Below, one piece after another: positions 34,272-43,797 of a DNA stretch of 64,000 bases. A program made the translations under genes and the position numbers. Every line of letters begins with the position of its first letter. The stretch's first letter is position 1. Source of the DNA: CALGKJ01 sp049322695 (GTDB lineage Bacteria > Bacillota > Clostridia > Lutisporales > Lutisporaceae); contig JBMORW010000029.1 of the NCBI GenBank assembly GCA_049322695.1, positions 21,924 through 85,923 on the forward strand, given 5' to 3'. The notes beneath the pieces are model-generated. The model saw only the letters and a list, made by a program, of their open reading frames with translations, had not been told where the DNA came from and did no database searches.

Positions 34272-35498
34272 TTGGAGCTTACGTTACAGGCAGCAGGACG
34301 TATATTAAATGCTTTAAAAAATGGTGTAGTGCCCGATGAAGACTTGGAGCATATTATTGTGGGAAGAGATAAGGAGATGCAGGAAATCCAGCGATGCTTC
34401 GATATTGTCAGAAGCGGATGCGGGGTAGTTAAATTTGTCTCAGGACAATATGGTTCCGGTAAGTCCTTTCTATTAAATGCAATAAGGCAAAAAGCACTGC
34501 AGCAAAACTTCATTACTGCAAAAATCCAAATTGATAAAGGCTTTAGATTTAACAATCTGGAGCACTTTTACTATCATATGATGCATAATTTGTCCAGCAA
34601 GGGCTATGACCGTTCAGGTACAAGCTTTGAAAACATATTTGACCTTTGGGTAAAGGACCTGCAGTCCTTTGAGGAAAAAAGCAAGGTGGCAGAAGAGATA
34701 CAGAGAGTAATAACTGAGCTTAACAGATATAATGCATCTTTTTCACGAGCTTTTCTTACCTATATAAGGTCCCGTATCATTAAGGATAATTCACTTGCAA
34801 ATGCAGTTGCATCATGGTTAACCGGCGAAAAGAACATACCGGCTTCAGTAAAGGCAAAATTCGAGGTCATTGGAAATATAGACAGGGTTAACTCTATAGA
34901 TTTTCTAAAAGCCTTTTTGAAGCTTGTTCAATTGCTTGGCTACAGCGGAACAGTCATATTAATAGATGAGCTGGAGCTTGTCATGAATGAAAGGTCTGAT
35001 ATAAGAAAAACCTCTTATGAAAATATAAGATATATCATTGATATTTGCTGTTCAGGAGAGATAAGCGGTTGTATGTTTGTACTTGCGGGTACGGATGACT
35101 TTTTTGAGAATCCTGAAAAAGGTGCAAGAGCCTATCAGGCATTGAGTCAAAGAATGGGTGAGGCAATTGATAAAAGTGATACTGCTTTATCTGACATCAG
35201 AAAGCCAGTAATGAGCCTCAAAGCATTTGATAGAAGCGACATGAAAAAGTTAACCGAAAAAGTTATAGACATATACAGTATGGTATACAATATAAAGCTT
35301 CAGATAACTACTGATTCTCTAATAAGCTGGACACTTTTGTCATGTAAAAAGCTTGGTGCAAGAGCATCTGAGCTGAATATCAGAGAGTATCTGACGAAGC
35401 TTTTGGAAATACTTGATATTATGGAACAGCATCCGGAAAACAAAGTTTTCAGAGCGGAATTAAAAACCATTAATACCAGAGATGACGGCAGCATATGA
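34272..35498 (+). CDS. BrxD-like (DUF2791) P-loop ATPase outside a BREX locus
   Basis: 408 residues. The N-terminus (AGRILNALKNGVVPDEDLEHI, then VGRDKEMQEI) and Walker A SGQYGSGKSFLL (about residue 60) fit the BREX ATP-binding/DUF2791 family. The Walker B-like strand is TVILIDELELV, followed by a sensor strand MFVLAGTDDFF. TTG start with GGGGGTGA upstream. No pglX, pglZ, brxC or other BREX gene is nearby. Instead it is followed by a coiled-coil protein and an OmpA-like membrane protein on the same strand (176-bp and 12-bp gaps). The ATPase probably remodels or loads a partner; the biological role is unknown. Confidence 0.72.
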   Translation: MELTLQAAGRILNALKNGVVPDEDLEHIIVGRDKEMQEIQRCFDIVRSGCGVVKFVSGQYGSGKSFLLNAIRQKALQQNFITAKIQIDKGFRFNNLEHFYYHMMHNLSSKGYDRSGTSFENIFDLWVKDLQSFEEKSKVAEEIQRVITELNRYNASFSRAFLTYIRSRIIKDNSLANAVASWLTGEKNIPASVKAKFEVIGNIDRVNSIDFLKAFLKLVQLLGYSGTVILIDELELVMNERSDIRKTSYENIRYIIDICCSGEISGCMFVLAGTDDFFENPEKGARAYQALSQRMGEAIDKSDTALSDIRKPVMSLKAFDRSDMKKLTEKVIDIYSMVYNIKLQITTDSLISWTLLSCKKLGARASELNIREYLTKLLEILDIMEQHPENKVFRAELKTINTRDDGSI

Positions 35499-35673
35499 AG
35501 CTTTCCCAATAAATCTTTTAAGATTTTTTGAGATTTGCCGATAAATATGTTGGAAGATTTGAATTTTATTGCTATAATATTTATATTAATGCGTTCTTTC
35601 ATATTGTTTAATATATTATGGTCGTTACAGGTAATATATACTTTGCCTTATTTTGTTAGGGGGAGGAAAACTG

Positions 35674-36366
35674 ATGTCAAAAAGAAGCAAACTTAATCAG
35701 GAAGTTGACTTAGCTTCAAGAAATCCGTATTCATCTTATGATAATGAAGAGTCCATTGAAGCTACAGACAAAAAGAAAAAAAACCTATTGGAAAGACTCG
35801 GCCTTATTGAGCCAGTTATCAAACCAGGTGCAGAAGAAGATTCTGAGCCTGCAGAAATGGAAGTGTCAACTACTTTAGATTCCAGAGCACCTATAATCCC
35901 TGATTTTACTGATAATCAGGAGAAAGAAGAGAGGTATAACTGTGAAAAGCTCGGAATAAATGAGATTTATTCTAAATTTGAGTTGGATTCTAAGGAAACA
36001 AATACTATATATCTTATTGAAAAATTCATAAAAGCTCTTCCTGCAAACTTACCTGCTGACGTCAAGAGACAATCCATTCTGAACATAATTACTGTTTCAC
36101 AGCTGGATATTATATCCTTGCTGAAGGACGGAAACAAAAGGTTGGAAATACTTAGAAAGTATAGTCAGGATTTCTCCAACACCGTTGATGAAATAATTGC
36201 TACCAATGAAAAGCACATACGTAAGCTTCACGAAAGAATTGCCTACCATAATAGAGTAATCAGTGAAAAGCAGAATGTAAAGGAAGAGCAGAACGCAATA
36301 ATTGATTTTGAAATACAAAAGCTTTCTAACATTATAGAGTTTATCGAAAACCGAACTAAACAATAG
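35674..36366 (+). CDS. Soluble coiled-coil protein of unknown function
   Basis: About 230 residues; ATG at 35674 is 7 nt after GGGGGAGG (upstream in-frame codons encode the ribosome site). The first 90 residues are polar, acidic and probably disordered. Residues 100-160 are helical and the last 70 residues form a coiled coil (KHIRKLHERIAYHNRVI...). No domain recognised, no membrane segment. It sits between the BrxD-like ATPase and the OmpA-like protein, so it may bridge them. Confidence 0.65.
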   Translation: MSKRSKLNQEVDLASRNPYSSYDNEESIEATDKKKKNLLERLGLIEPVIKPGAEEDSEPAEMEVSTTLDSRAPIIPDFTDNQEKEERYNCEKLGINEIYSKFELDSKETNTIYLIEKFIKALPANLPADVKRQSILNIITVSQLDIISLLKDGNKRLEILRKYSQDFSNTVDEIIATNEKHIRKLHERIAYHNRVISEKQNVKEEQNAIIDFEIQKLSNIIEFIENRTKQ

Positions 36367-36377
36367 GATGTGTTAGA

Positions 36378-37079
36378 ATGAATTATAAATTGACAAATAG
36401 AGGAAAGATCACAATTTATGTCCTGTGTATCTTATTGGTTGTTTCTGCAATTGTTTTGACTGCATTCATTAACAACAAAGCATTTGACGATTATTACGGA
36501 GCAAACGGCACGGATGATTTGACACCCAGCGAACAGCCCCAAGAAAATAATGAGCCTGCTAATACACCTGATGCTGATACATCATCAGAAGGCAGCACCC
36601 AGAGCTCACAGGACAACAATGGTACTGATTATACTGATACTGAAGGCAGTGCTTCCGAAGCAAGCAGTCCTGACCCTATAATTGTTGAAGTTACAGATAA
36701 CAGAGATGTTATGAATAATCTCAAGCTGAGTATTTTTTTCGGACCTAATGTCACTGTTCTTGAAAATAATTTTATAAAAGCGCTGGATTTATTTGCAGCA
36801 GCTGCACTTACCATGGAAGGTGCCCCTATACAAATTGAGGGAAATTGTGCTACAACAGCCGTAAATCCTGAAGATGCTGTAAACAGTGACTTGAATTATA
36901 AGCTTTCATTACATAGAGCTGAAGTTGTATATGATTATCTTGTACAAGCAGGTGTAGAACCAGACAGACTTATAATTGTGGCAAATGGATCAAGCAAGCC
37001 AATGAAGGATAACAGTACAGCTGAAGGGAGAAAATATAACAGAAGAGTCGATATATTCTTTAGAATAGTTGAAGATTAA
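36378..37079 (+). CDS. Single-pass membrane protein with OmpA-like domain
   Basis: 233 residues: an N-terminal membrane helix (about 10-32), a 60-residue Ser/Asp/Asn/Thr-rich linker, then an OmpA/MotB C-terminal domain (about 110-230). The domain shows IQIEGNC, LSLHRAEVVYDYLVQAGVEP, RLIIVANGSSKP and a final GRKYNRRVDIFF, the classic peptidoglycan-binding pattern. The linker would carry it to the cell wall. It starts 12 bp after the coiled-coil gene, so the three genes look like one operon joining a cytoplasmic ATPase to the wall. Confidence 0.82.
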   Translation: MNYKLTNRGKITIYVLCILLVVSAIVLTAFINNKAFDDYYGANGTDDLTPSEQPQENNEPANTPDADTSSEGSTQSSQDNNGTDYTDTEGSASEASSPDPIIVEVTDNRDVMNNLKLSIFFGPNVTVLENNFIKALDLFAAAALTMEGAPIQIEGNCATTAVNPEDAVNSDLNYKLSLHRAEVVYDYLVQAGVEPDRLIIVANGSSKPMKDNSTAEGRKYNRRVDIFFRIVED

Positions 37080-37091
37080 TGCTTCAATATA

Positions 37092-37120
37092 AAACCCAGT
37101 CAGATAATCTGACTGGGTTT
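37092..37120. terminator. Bidirectional terminator
   Basis: A 13-bp perfect stem AAACCCAGTCAGA / TCTGACTGGGTTT with a 3-nt loop between convergent genes. Confidence 0.85.
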
Positions 37121-37126
37121 ATTGTT

Positions 37127-38515
37127 TTATTCAATCACTATAACCGCTGTCTTGCCAATCTCAGCCCAATCGTACAGGTACTTTGCATGGCTGGTGTAGT
37201 TTCTAACGCACTTATGGGAGCGCGGCGTAGTACCTATGGTTACCAGGTACTCTATCAAACCCGGATCAGTTAGCTTTTCCTCTTCTTTCTGATACTCAAC
37301 AGGTACTCCATGTATATATGTACCACCGCTAAACCGTATTGCATAGGGTGCATATCCGGACACCTCTTTTGTCACATCATCAAGATATAAAAACCTTTCT
37401 CTTTTTTCTATGGCCATATAATAGCCGAGGTCCGTTGGAAGTTTATACTTAGCCTTCTCACCGGTGGTTGCATATATATAGGATATAAGGCGCAGCTTAT
37501 CATCATTTATTTCAAAAACAGCTTCATTCTGATTCTTTCTATCCACTACTATCACTTTCTCAAGCTTTTCTATGGAGTTCTTAAAGCTTATATATTTTGA
37601 AGGCACATAGTACTCTCCGGCAAAGTTAGAGGTTGTTATCTTGTAGAAGCCATCAATCTCTTCTAAAGTATTTATCAATGCTCCATCTGCAATATATCTG
37701 AAATCTGAATCCATTGAGGGCTCATAATATGCCGGAGCAGACTGATACCTTCTTATTCCAAAATCATCTGTTGTCTTTCCATTACGCAGAGGAGCAGCCC
37801 CATTTCTGTTCTTATAATTAGAAATATAGGCGGTTGTTCCATTGTTTACAGCTTCTTTCAGCTTAATGATTTCAGCTTTCATTTTTTCAAATTGAAATTC
37901 ACGCAGCTCTACAAGCTTGGAAAACACATACCCATGTTTTGATTCGTTTTCCTCAAGCCAGGATATCTCATACCAGCTGTCACTGTCATACCTGGAAATA
38001 TACTGTCCCTTTACCTCATTATGAAGCTTCAGCTTTTCATAATGCTTGGCTTTACCTATTACCTCAGATTCTGCTGTAGGCTCCTTTCTTATATTAAGGC
38101 TCTTACTTAACACTAACACATAATTCTTATGAACTACGTATTTGTCGTATTGTATGTCCTCGAAGATACCATCCGGAATTTTGTCGCTGAATGTATTTAT
38201 AATATTGTTTTTGTTAGTGTGCTCTGCCTCTTGCGCATTTTCCTGTACTAATCCATTTTGCTGCTTTTCTTCATTTATGCTTTCCTGCTTCGCCTCTTCG
38301 GTTAGCTTTATATCCTCCTGAATATCCTCTATATCAGAGTACTCTTCGACTCTTGCACTTTCATGCTGCTCAGTAGGTACTTCCAATACTTCAGGCGTTA
38401 TTATGCTGCTTTCTTCCTCGCTTAGTCTTGTTCCGCTTTGTTGTTTTCCAAATAGGCTCTGGCATCCGCTAAAAAGAAAAACAGCTATGACGAGTAAGCA
38501 AATAATCTTTTTCAT
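37127..38515 (-). CDS. Lipoprotein L,D-transpeptidase with SH3 domain
   Basis: 462 residues. Lipobox LFSGC (Cys near 18) anchors it to the membrane. A long Glu/Gln-rich linker follows. Residues about 125-200 are a bacterial SH3 domain (LNIRKEPTAESEVIGKA). The YkuD catalytic domain is at the C-terminus: IHGVPV, then SHKCVRN with the nucleophile Cys. The usual SHGCVR Gly is Lys here. Such enzymes make 3-3 crosslinks in peptidoglycan. It converges on the OmpA-like gene, so this patch is cell-wall oriented. Confidence 0.82.
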   Translation of the reverse strand: MKKIICLLVIAVFLFSGCQSLFGKQQSGTRLSEEESSIITPEVLEVPTEQHESARVEEYSDIEDIQEDIKLTEEAKQESINEEKQQNGLVQENAQEAEHTNKNNIINTFSDKIPDGIFEDIQYDKYVVHKNYVLVLSKSLNIRKEPTAESEVIGKAKHYEKLKLHNEVKGQYISRYDSDSWYEISWLEENESKHGYVFSKLVELREFQFEKMKAEIIKLKEAVNNGTTAYISNYKNRNGAAPLRNGKTTDDFGIRRYQSAPAYYEPSMDSDFRYIADGALINTLEEIDGFYKITTSNFAGEYYVPSKYISFKNSIEKLEKVIVVDRKNQNEAVFEINDDKLRLISYIYATTGEKAKYKLPTDLGYYMAIEKRERFLYLDDVTKEVSGYAPYAIRFSGGTYIHGVPVEYQKEEEKLTDPGLIEYLVTIGTTPRSHKCVRNYTSHAKYLYDWAEIGKTAVIVIE

Positions 38516-38729
38516 ACTATCTCCACCTATTCTGCTTATTAATCAGCAGCCAATGTCAGCCACATAAAAAGCTACTATTATTATATCGAAACTATATTAA
38601 TAATATTTGTGATAGTGATTTTTATTTTGCAGCATATAGCTGCACTGCAGTTTTATTAATATAAGTATTCGACAGATAATAATTATTACCTGCTTTTAAT
38701 CAGATTTTCTATTATGGCATTATTTTGTA

Positions 38730-38767
38730 AAAATAAAGGTTATTACTTCATTTTGTGAGTAATAACC
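38730..38767 (-). terminator. Terminator after the membrane histidine kinase
   Basis: Stem GGTTATTACT / AGTAATAACC followed by TTTATTTTT on the minus strand. Confidence 0.8.
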
Positions 38768-38774
38768 CTTACAT

Positions 38775-40397
38775 TTAAAAATATATATCAGAAAACTCAA
38801 TGCTGATTTTGTCTATATTTCCTGCTCTGATATCCACAGCTGCCGCAGCCTCTTCAGCATCACCCTCCAAGGTTTTGTCAGGCAATTCTATAATAAACTC
38901 GCTGCCTTTGCCGCACTCACTTTTAAGTCTGATACTGCCACCATACATTTCTACTATTGACTTCACAAGAGAAAGTCCTATGCCGCTTCCCTGCATTCCG
39001 TTTGAAGATATCTCTCCATTCTGCACATATCTTTCAAATATTCTTGATTGCTTATCCTTGGGAATACCTATTCCGGTGTCTCTTACCGATATTCTTATCA
39101 GATTGTCATCAAGACTGATATCCACATATATATAGCCTTTTTCTGGAGTGAATTTCACAGCGTTTGATAATAGATTCAGCATTATTCTTTCTATCATATC
39201 AGGGTCACAGCCAATAATCTTCTCTTCTATCTCAGTATCAAATATCAAATTAAGCTGCTTGCTCTCAACATATTCTGATATGGACAGCGTTATGTTCTCG
39301 ACAATTTTAACAATATCTATATTTCTGGGATTAATAGTGTAGTGCTCTGCATCTATTTTGGTTACGTCAATAAGATTGCCAACCAGCCTTATAAGTCTGT
39401 AGCAGTTCTGTTTAATAATTCCCATATGTTTTGAAAGCTTTACAGCGTTTTCGCACTTCTCACCCCTAGTAAGAAATTCCATCATCTGAAGAGCTGAATA
39501 TATGATATTCACAGGAGTCCTCAGTTCATGGGACAGGTTAGCAAAGAAATTGCTCCTTGCCCTTTCATATTCCTTTGTTTCATCAATGACCTTCAGCTTC
39601 TCCTCATACTTCTTTATAGCCGTAAGGCTTTCAGCTTCAGCTTCCTGTCTTCTGTTCACTTCCTCAAGAAGCATTTTATTAGCCCTGAATAGTTCTGCTG
39701 AACGTATATCAACTATTTCTTCCAATCTGGCCTTTGTGGCTTCAAGCTCTTCTTTCTGCTTGAGTATTGTTTTCCGGTTTATATAATCCCTCACATAGCT
39801 ATTGTAACAGGTTGCTGATATAATATATGACAGAGCTACTGGAAATGTAAGGTTTATCAGATTATGAAGCATTCCCTCTGCACCCTTCATGGCATATGTA
39901 CCTAAAATTGTGATGGAAAAAAATGTAAAAAGTATAGGAAAGCTTTCCTTTTTCTTTAAGACAAATCCTGACGCCATGCAAAAACAGGCTACAATATAGG
40001 CAGAAACCTGACCATGTATGGTTTGAGCATTAATGGCCATGAAAGCACACCAAAGCATGATTGAAGAAATATATATGATATATGCATACCTTCGGGCTTT
40101 GATATCCATTTTTATAAATGGAAGCTTCAAATATGCAATAAAAATAATCAACATTATGGTATGAGAAAAAAATAAACGCCGGTATCCAATGCTTGATGTC
40201 CACTTATTTCTATACAGGAAAACGTCAATAAAAATAAGTATGATATCCAGTATCAGCAATACCTTGTTTATCATCCTGACTCTGTTTTCGTTTTCTCTAA
40301 CAAGACCCTCTCTAAACTTCTCCTTCCACTCACTGGGTATGGAACCTGCATGATTTTCAATGATCTTGCATATCCTGTCGGTAATACTAAAAGTCAT
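38775..40397 (-). CDS. Membrane sensor histidine kinase
   Basis: 540 residues. Residues 45-205 contain about six to seven hydrophobic helices with short loops, followed by a coiled coil (about 210-265). The transmitter then shows HisKA (FFANLSHELRTPVN, phospho-His near 290) and HATPase (LLNLLSNAVKF, DTGIGIPKD, GSGIGLSLV). The C-terminal tail IDKISIEFSDIYF nearly copies the tail of the 2038-residue kinase, and the HisKA/HATPase parts of the two proteins are clearly similar. No response regulator is nearby. The 7-helix input may detect a membrane signal. Confidence 0.88.
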   Translation of the reverse strand: MTFSITDRICKIIENHAGSIPSEWKEKFREGLVRENENRVRMINKVLLILDIILIFIDVFLYRNKWTSSIGYRRLFFSHTIMLIIFIAYLKLPFIKMDIKARRYAYIIYISSIMLWCAFMAINAQTIHGQVSAYIVACFCMASGFVLKKKESFPILFTFFSITILGTYAMKGAEGMLHNLINLTFPVALSYIISATCYNSYVRDYINRKTILKQKEELEATKARLEEIVDIRSAELFRANKMLLEEVNRRQEAEAESLTAIKKYEEKLKVIDETKEYERARSNFFANLSHELRTPVNIIYSALQMMEFLTRGEKCENAVKLSKHMGIIKQNCYRLIRLVGNLIDVTKIDAEHYTINPRNIDIVKIVENITLSISEYVESKQLNLIFDTEIEEKIIGCDPDMIERIMLNLLSNAVKFTPEKGYIYVDISLDDNLIRISVRDTGIGIPKDKQSRIFERYVQNGEISSNGMQGSGIGLSLVKSIVEMYGGSIRLKSECGKGSEFIIELPDKTLEGDAEEAAAAVDIRAGNIDKISIEFSDIYF

Positions 40398-40532
40398 AGC
40401 TTTCCCCCCTATGATCAGTTCAATATATCCCTCGAATCACAATCTCTTATACCCCTAAGAAAAATATAGCACAAATTTTGCTAATCTTGTACATTTTTCC
40501 CTCAACAAATTACTACAATATTCTCCTTTCAG

Positions 40533-41177
40533 CTACCTACGCAAATGTTCAATATTATATGCGCTGCACTTATCAATAAATATTCTTATATTTTCAAGCT
40601 CCTTCTGTACTTTTTCCTGCGTCATAGCGCCTCTTCCCAAACGGTCACAGGTAGACAGCATTGCAATCTCATTCAATGATACCTCCTTAAGCATTGCATG
40701 AATATCAGCAAAGGGCAGGTCCTTAACTACAAATAGGGTCTGCATATGCCATCTGACCAGCTTGGGTACTCTTTTAATAAGCTCCGTATCATCGGTTAAT
40801 GCGCTGATAAATTCCAGAGAAAGCTTTTCACCAATTTTATCATGGTCATAGGAGGTTATTTTACCCTTACGTAGCTTTGTAGTCGGTGCTTTACCAAGAT
40901 CATGCAGCAAAGCCGCCCACATAAATGCTCTCGCATCCTCACTCAAGTGTCTTCTCAAAGCAGCATTATCAACAACCAGCATGGTATGATTCCATACATT
41001 GCCTTCCGGATGGTGATCAGGCTGCTGCTGTATCTTAACAAGCTCACCCAGCATGGTAAAAGGATATTGCTTAAAATAAATACCCGTTGCTAGAAGCTTT
41101 TTGAAATAAACGGAAGGCTGTTCATCCTTAAGCAAGTGTTCATCAAATTCTTTAAATAAAACTCTTATATCAAGCAT
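40533..41177 (-). CDS. HD-domain phosphohydrolase
   Basis: About 214 residues. The metal site is visible as NHTML, LLHDLGKAPTT (HD pair) and YDHDKIG, with a later DRLGRG Asp. The pattern resembles the HD domain of bacterial CCA-adding enzymes, so it may hydrolyse a 2',3'-cyclic phosphate or nucleotide. In-frame codons reach 41198, but the ATG at 41177 has GGGAGTGG 5 nt upstream and is preferred (MLDIRVL). Confidence 0.82.
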   Translation of the reverse strand: MLDIRVLFKEFDEHLLKDEQPSVYFKKLLATGIYFKQYPFTMLGELVKIQQQPDHHPEGNVWNHTMLVVDNAALRRHLSEDARAFMWAALLHDLGKAPTTKLRKGKITSYDHDKIGEKLSLEFISALTDDTELIKRVPKLVRWHMQTLFVVKDLPFADIHAMLKEVSLNEIAMLSTCDRLGRGAMTQEKVQKELENIRIFIDKCSAYNIEHLRR

Positions 41178-41230
41178 ATGTACCACTCCCAATACCATTT
41201 TAACATATTATGCACTAATGTCAGGTTAAA

Positions 41231-41256
41231 TATTAAAGGACAGCTGACGCTGTCCT
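41231..41256 (-). terminator. Terminator after spoVR
   Basis: Stem AGGACAGC / GCTGTCCT with a 4-nt loop followed by TTAATA on the minus strand; it overlaps the stop codon. Confidence 0.6.
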
Positions 41257-42622
41257 ATTCTATACTTACCTTCTTATTTTCATCGCATATTATCATTACA
41301 GTTCTGTCTTCCATTCTGGTTTCAAGCATTACCCTATGACCCCACAGCTCAGATATATATCTCATAGTGAACTCTGCATAATCCATTCTAAGTTCTCTGC
41401 CGTCAAATATATGCTCAAGCAGCAGCGTTTTATCCTTTTTAAGCATTTCCTTGACCTGGATCAAAGGCACCATGCCCATTCCGCAGCTGCTGCAAATAGT
41501 ATTGCGAATTTTCTGCCACCCTGCTTCATCAGCTACCTCATCTATTACATAATCATTTCCGCTTTTAATATATTCGAAAAGGTTCAGCTCTCTGCACAAT
41601 TCTTCAGTAAGATACCTTCTTATAAAGGATTCATCTCTCTCAATAAGGCGAACCTCAAATATTTTGTCTCTTCCATATCTTTTTTCAATATCTTCAAACA
41701 GTCTGAAGCCGAGATAGTATGGATTGAGACTTTCACGCAGGGGTGCAATTACATCATTATGCCTTTTTATGAACTCCATATAAAGATTGTCAGACAGCTC
41801 CAATTCCTTTAATATATTATAATGCCAATAGCTGGCCCAGCCTTCATTCATGATTTTTGTTTCAATCTGTGGGATAAAATATGCAGTCTCCTCTCTTACA
41901 ATTTCCAGTATATTCTTTTCCCACTCCTGCATATCAGAATATTTCATTATGAAGTACAATATATCCTCCTCAGGCTGCAGCGGCAGCTTATAGATATTCG
42001 GCAGCTCAGGCTTTACGTAAGGATCAAGAATACTGTGTCCCTCGCTCTTTCTGATATATTCCGCGATCATGCTATCCTTCAATACATCAGAATCAACCTT
42101 TTTTTCTCCTATTACCCTGGATATCTGAAGCTTAATTGAATGTGCAGCATTCAGAACTCTTTCAACGCTTTCATAGCCAATGCTGGGGTCATTTATATAG
42201 CTTCTGATGATATCTGCATGTCTTTTGAACATCTCAAGTGTATCGTCGGCTTTAGTACCTTCTCTGAACATTCTGTTATTCTTAAAGAAATCATTATGCC
42301 CGTAAACGTGAGCTATTGTCAGTATCTGGAGAAGCAGAGTGTTTTCTTTCATTAAGTATGCAAGACAAGGATCTGAATTAATCACCATTTCATAGGGAAG
42401 CCCCGTAAGATTCAGTCTGTAGAGGGTTTTTTGCTTTTCGAAAGCTTTTCCAAAGCTCCAATGAGGATACCTGGACGGCATTCCAACGTAGGCTTCATAA
42501 GCAAGCATATCCTGATAGCCTACCAGTTCGAACTCCTGCTCATAGCAGTCAAGGCCATACTCCTGAGACTTTTTTTCTATTTTACTGCTCCAGGATTCCA
42601 GTTCATTGATGGTATACTCCAT
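41255..42622 (-). CDS. spoVR: SpoVR family protein
   Basis: 455 residues, the usual length. Family features include PRYPHWSFGKAFEK near residue 52, AHVYGHNDFFKNN near 115 and a C-terminal NPYYLGFRLFEDIEKRYG. SpoVR is needed for normal spore cortex in Bacillus; its biochemical role is unresolved. It begins 1 bp after the yhbH stop with GGGAGGG in the preceding gene, so it is the third gene of the prkA-yhbH-spoVR operon, which also occurs as yeaG-yeaH-ycgB in enterobacteria. Confidence 0.95.
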   Translation of the reverse strand: MEYTINELESWSSKIEKKSQEYGLDCYEQEFELVGYQDMLAYEAYVGMPSRYPHWSFGKAFEKQKTLYRLNLTGLPYEMVINSDPCLAYLMKENTLLLQILTIAHVYGHNDFFKNNRMFREGTKADDTLEMFKRHADIIRSYINDPSIGYESVERVLNAAHSIKLQISRVIGEKKVDSDVLKDSMIAEYIRKSEGHSILDPYVKPELPNIYKLPLQPEEDILYFIMKYSDMQEWEKNILEIVREETAYFIPQIETKIMNEGWASYWHYNILKELELSDNLYMEFIKRHNDVIAPLRESLNPYYLGFRLFEDIEKRYGRDKIFEVRLIERDESFIRRYLTEELCRELNLFEYIKSGNDYVIDEVADEAGWQKIRNTICSSCGMGMVPLIQVKEMLKKDKTLLLEHIFDGRELRMDYAEFTMRYISELWGHRVMLETRMEDRTVMIICDENKKVSIE

Positions 42623-42623
42623 A

Positions 42624-43793
42624 CTATCCCTCCCTTACTTCCTTCTTCAGTATCCCTTTCAAAGCGTCCCAGAGGTCCTGCTTCTTGTTGATTGTTACAG
42701 CCGAAAAGTTGTTGTACTTAACCTCTCTAACCAGCTTCCCCTTTATGCTCATGGAGTAATATACCGGCATTATCTCGGCATATCCGAAAAGATTACACAC
42801 CTCACAGAGCTCCTTGGAATACTTTATAGCTTTTTCGTTATCTTCTATCCAATTGTCTCCATCGCTTACATGGAAGGCATATACATTCCAGTATGCAGGG
42901 TTATATCTCTCATTTATAACATCCAATGCCTTCTGATAACCGCTGGATATATAAGTTCCACCTGACTCCACCTTATGGAAGAACTCATTTTCATTTACTT
43001 CCTTTGCAGTTGTGGTATGAGAAATGAAGATCACCTCGACATTGGAATACTTCAATCTAATAAATCTAGACAAAACAAAGAAGAATGACCTGGCAAGAAA
43101 TTTTTTTGTATTGTCCATAGAGCCCGATGTATCCATAATACATAATATTACTGCGTTGAACTCTCTTTTTTGGGTCTTTTTAACTTTGTAATATCTCAGA
43201 TCGTCCTCCTTGAAGGGAAATCTTTCAAACTCTTCATCCATATCATTTTCCCTGAGAGCTCGCCTTGTTCCCTGCTCTCTTTTGATTTTCTCTATTACAG
43301 TCTTTTTCTTGGAAAGACGAGGCTTTATTCCATGCTTCTGATAGCCTGACCTTTTTGTGGAATTATCCGTTAATACCTCCGACAACTTTCTCCTGTCAAG
43401 GTCAGGAAGCTCAAGATCCTCTACAAAGTAGTTCAATACATCCTCTATAGTTATCTCAGTTTCGTATATATCGTCCCCTTCCGTATTTCCAGCTCCCTTA
43501 TTTCCATGGCTTTTTGAAGCATCTCCGTCGCTGCCTATCTTATCTCCTCTTTTCTCATTTCCTGTTCCGCTCCCTACTCCCGGCACATTTTTTCCATATA
43601 TGAAATGATATTCTTTTAGCCCTCTTATGGGTATCTTTATCTTTTTATTCTTTGTCTCTCCTATGATGCTTTCTTCTGACAGTATATCTCCCAGGTTCTC
43701 TCTTATGGATTTATCCACCAGCTGTCTATGCCTTCTCCGGTCTTCAGCAGCCCTATCATGATCTACCTGGTTGAATTCTCTGAAGGTAGCCAT
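42624..43793 (-). CDS. yhbH: YhbH/YeaH-family VWA protein (DUF444)
   Basis: 389 residues. The start MATFREFNQVDHDRAAEDRR at 43793 agrees with the family and lies 4 bp after the prkA stop; the frame extends upstream inside prkA but without support. The VWA-like MIDAS motif is DTSGSMDNT around residue 225. The middle has basic segments and a Gly/Asp-rich stretch. It works with the PrkA kinase in nutrient-stress and sporulation responses. Confidence 0.93.
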   Translation of the reverse strand: MATFREFNQVDHDRAAEDRRRHRQLVDKSIRENLGDILSEESIIGETKNKKIKIPIRGLKEYHFIYGKNVPGVGSGTGNEKRGDKIGSDGDASKSHGNKGAGNTEGDDIYETEITIEDVLNYFVEDLELPDLDRRKLSEVLTDNSTKRSGYQKHGIKPRLSKKKTVIEKIKREQGTRRALRENDMDEEFERFPFKEDDLRYYKVKKTQKREFNAVILCIMDTSGSMDNTKKFLARSFFFVLSRFIRLKYSNVEVIFISHTTTAKEVNENEFFHKVESGGTYISSGYQKALDVINERYNPAYWNVYAFHVSDGDNWIEDNEKAIKYSKELCEVCNLFGYAEIMPVYYSMSIKGKLVREVKYNNFSAVTINKKQDLWDALKGILKKEVREG

Positions 43794-43797
43794 AACA

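Noticed and set aside
34272..35498. A BREX phage-defence locus
   Set aside because: Only the BrxD-like ATPase is present; no PglX, PglZ, BrxC or BrxA/B genes within the window.
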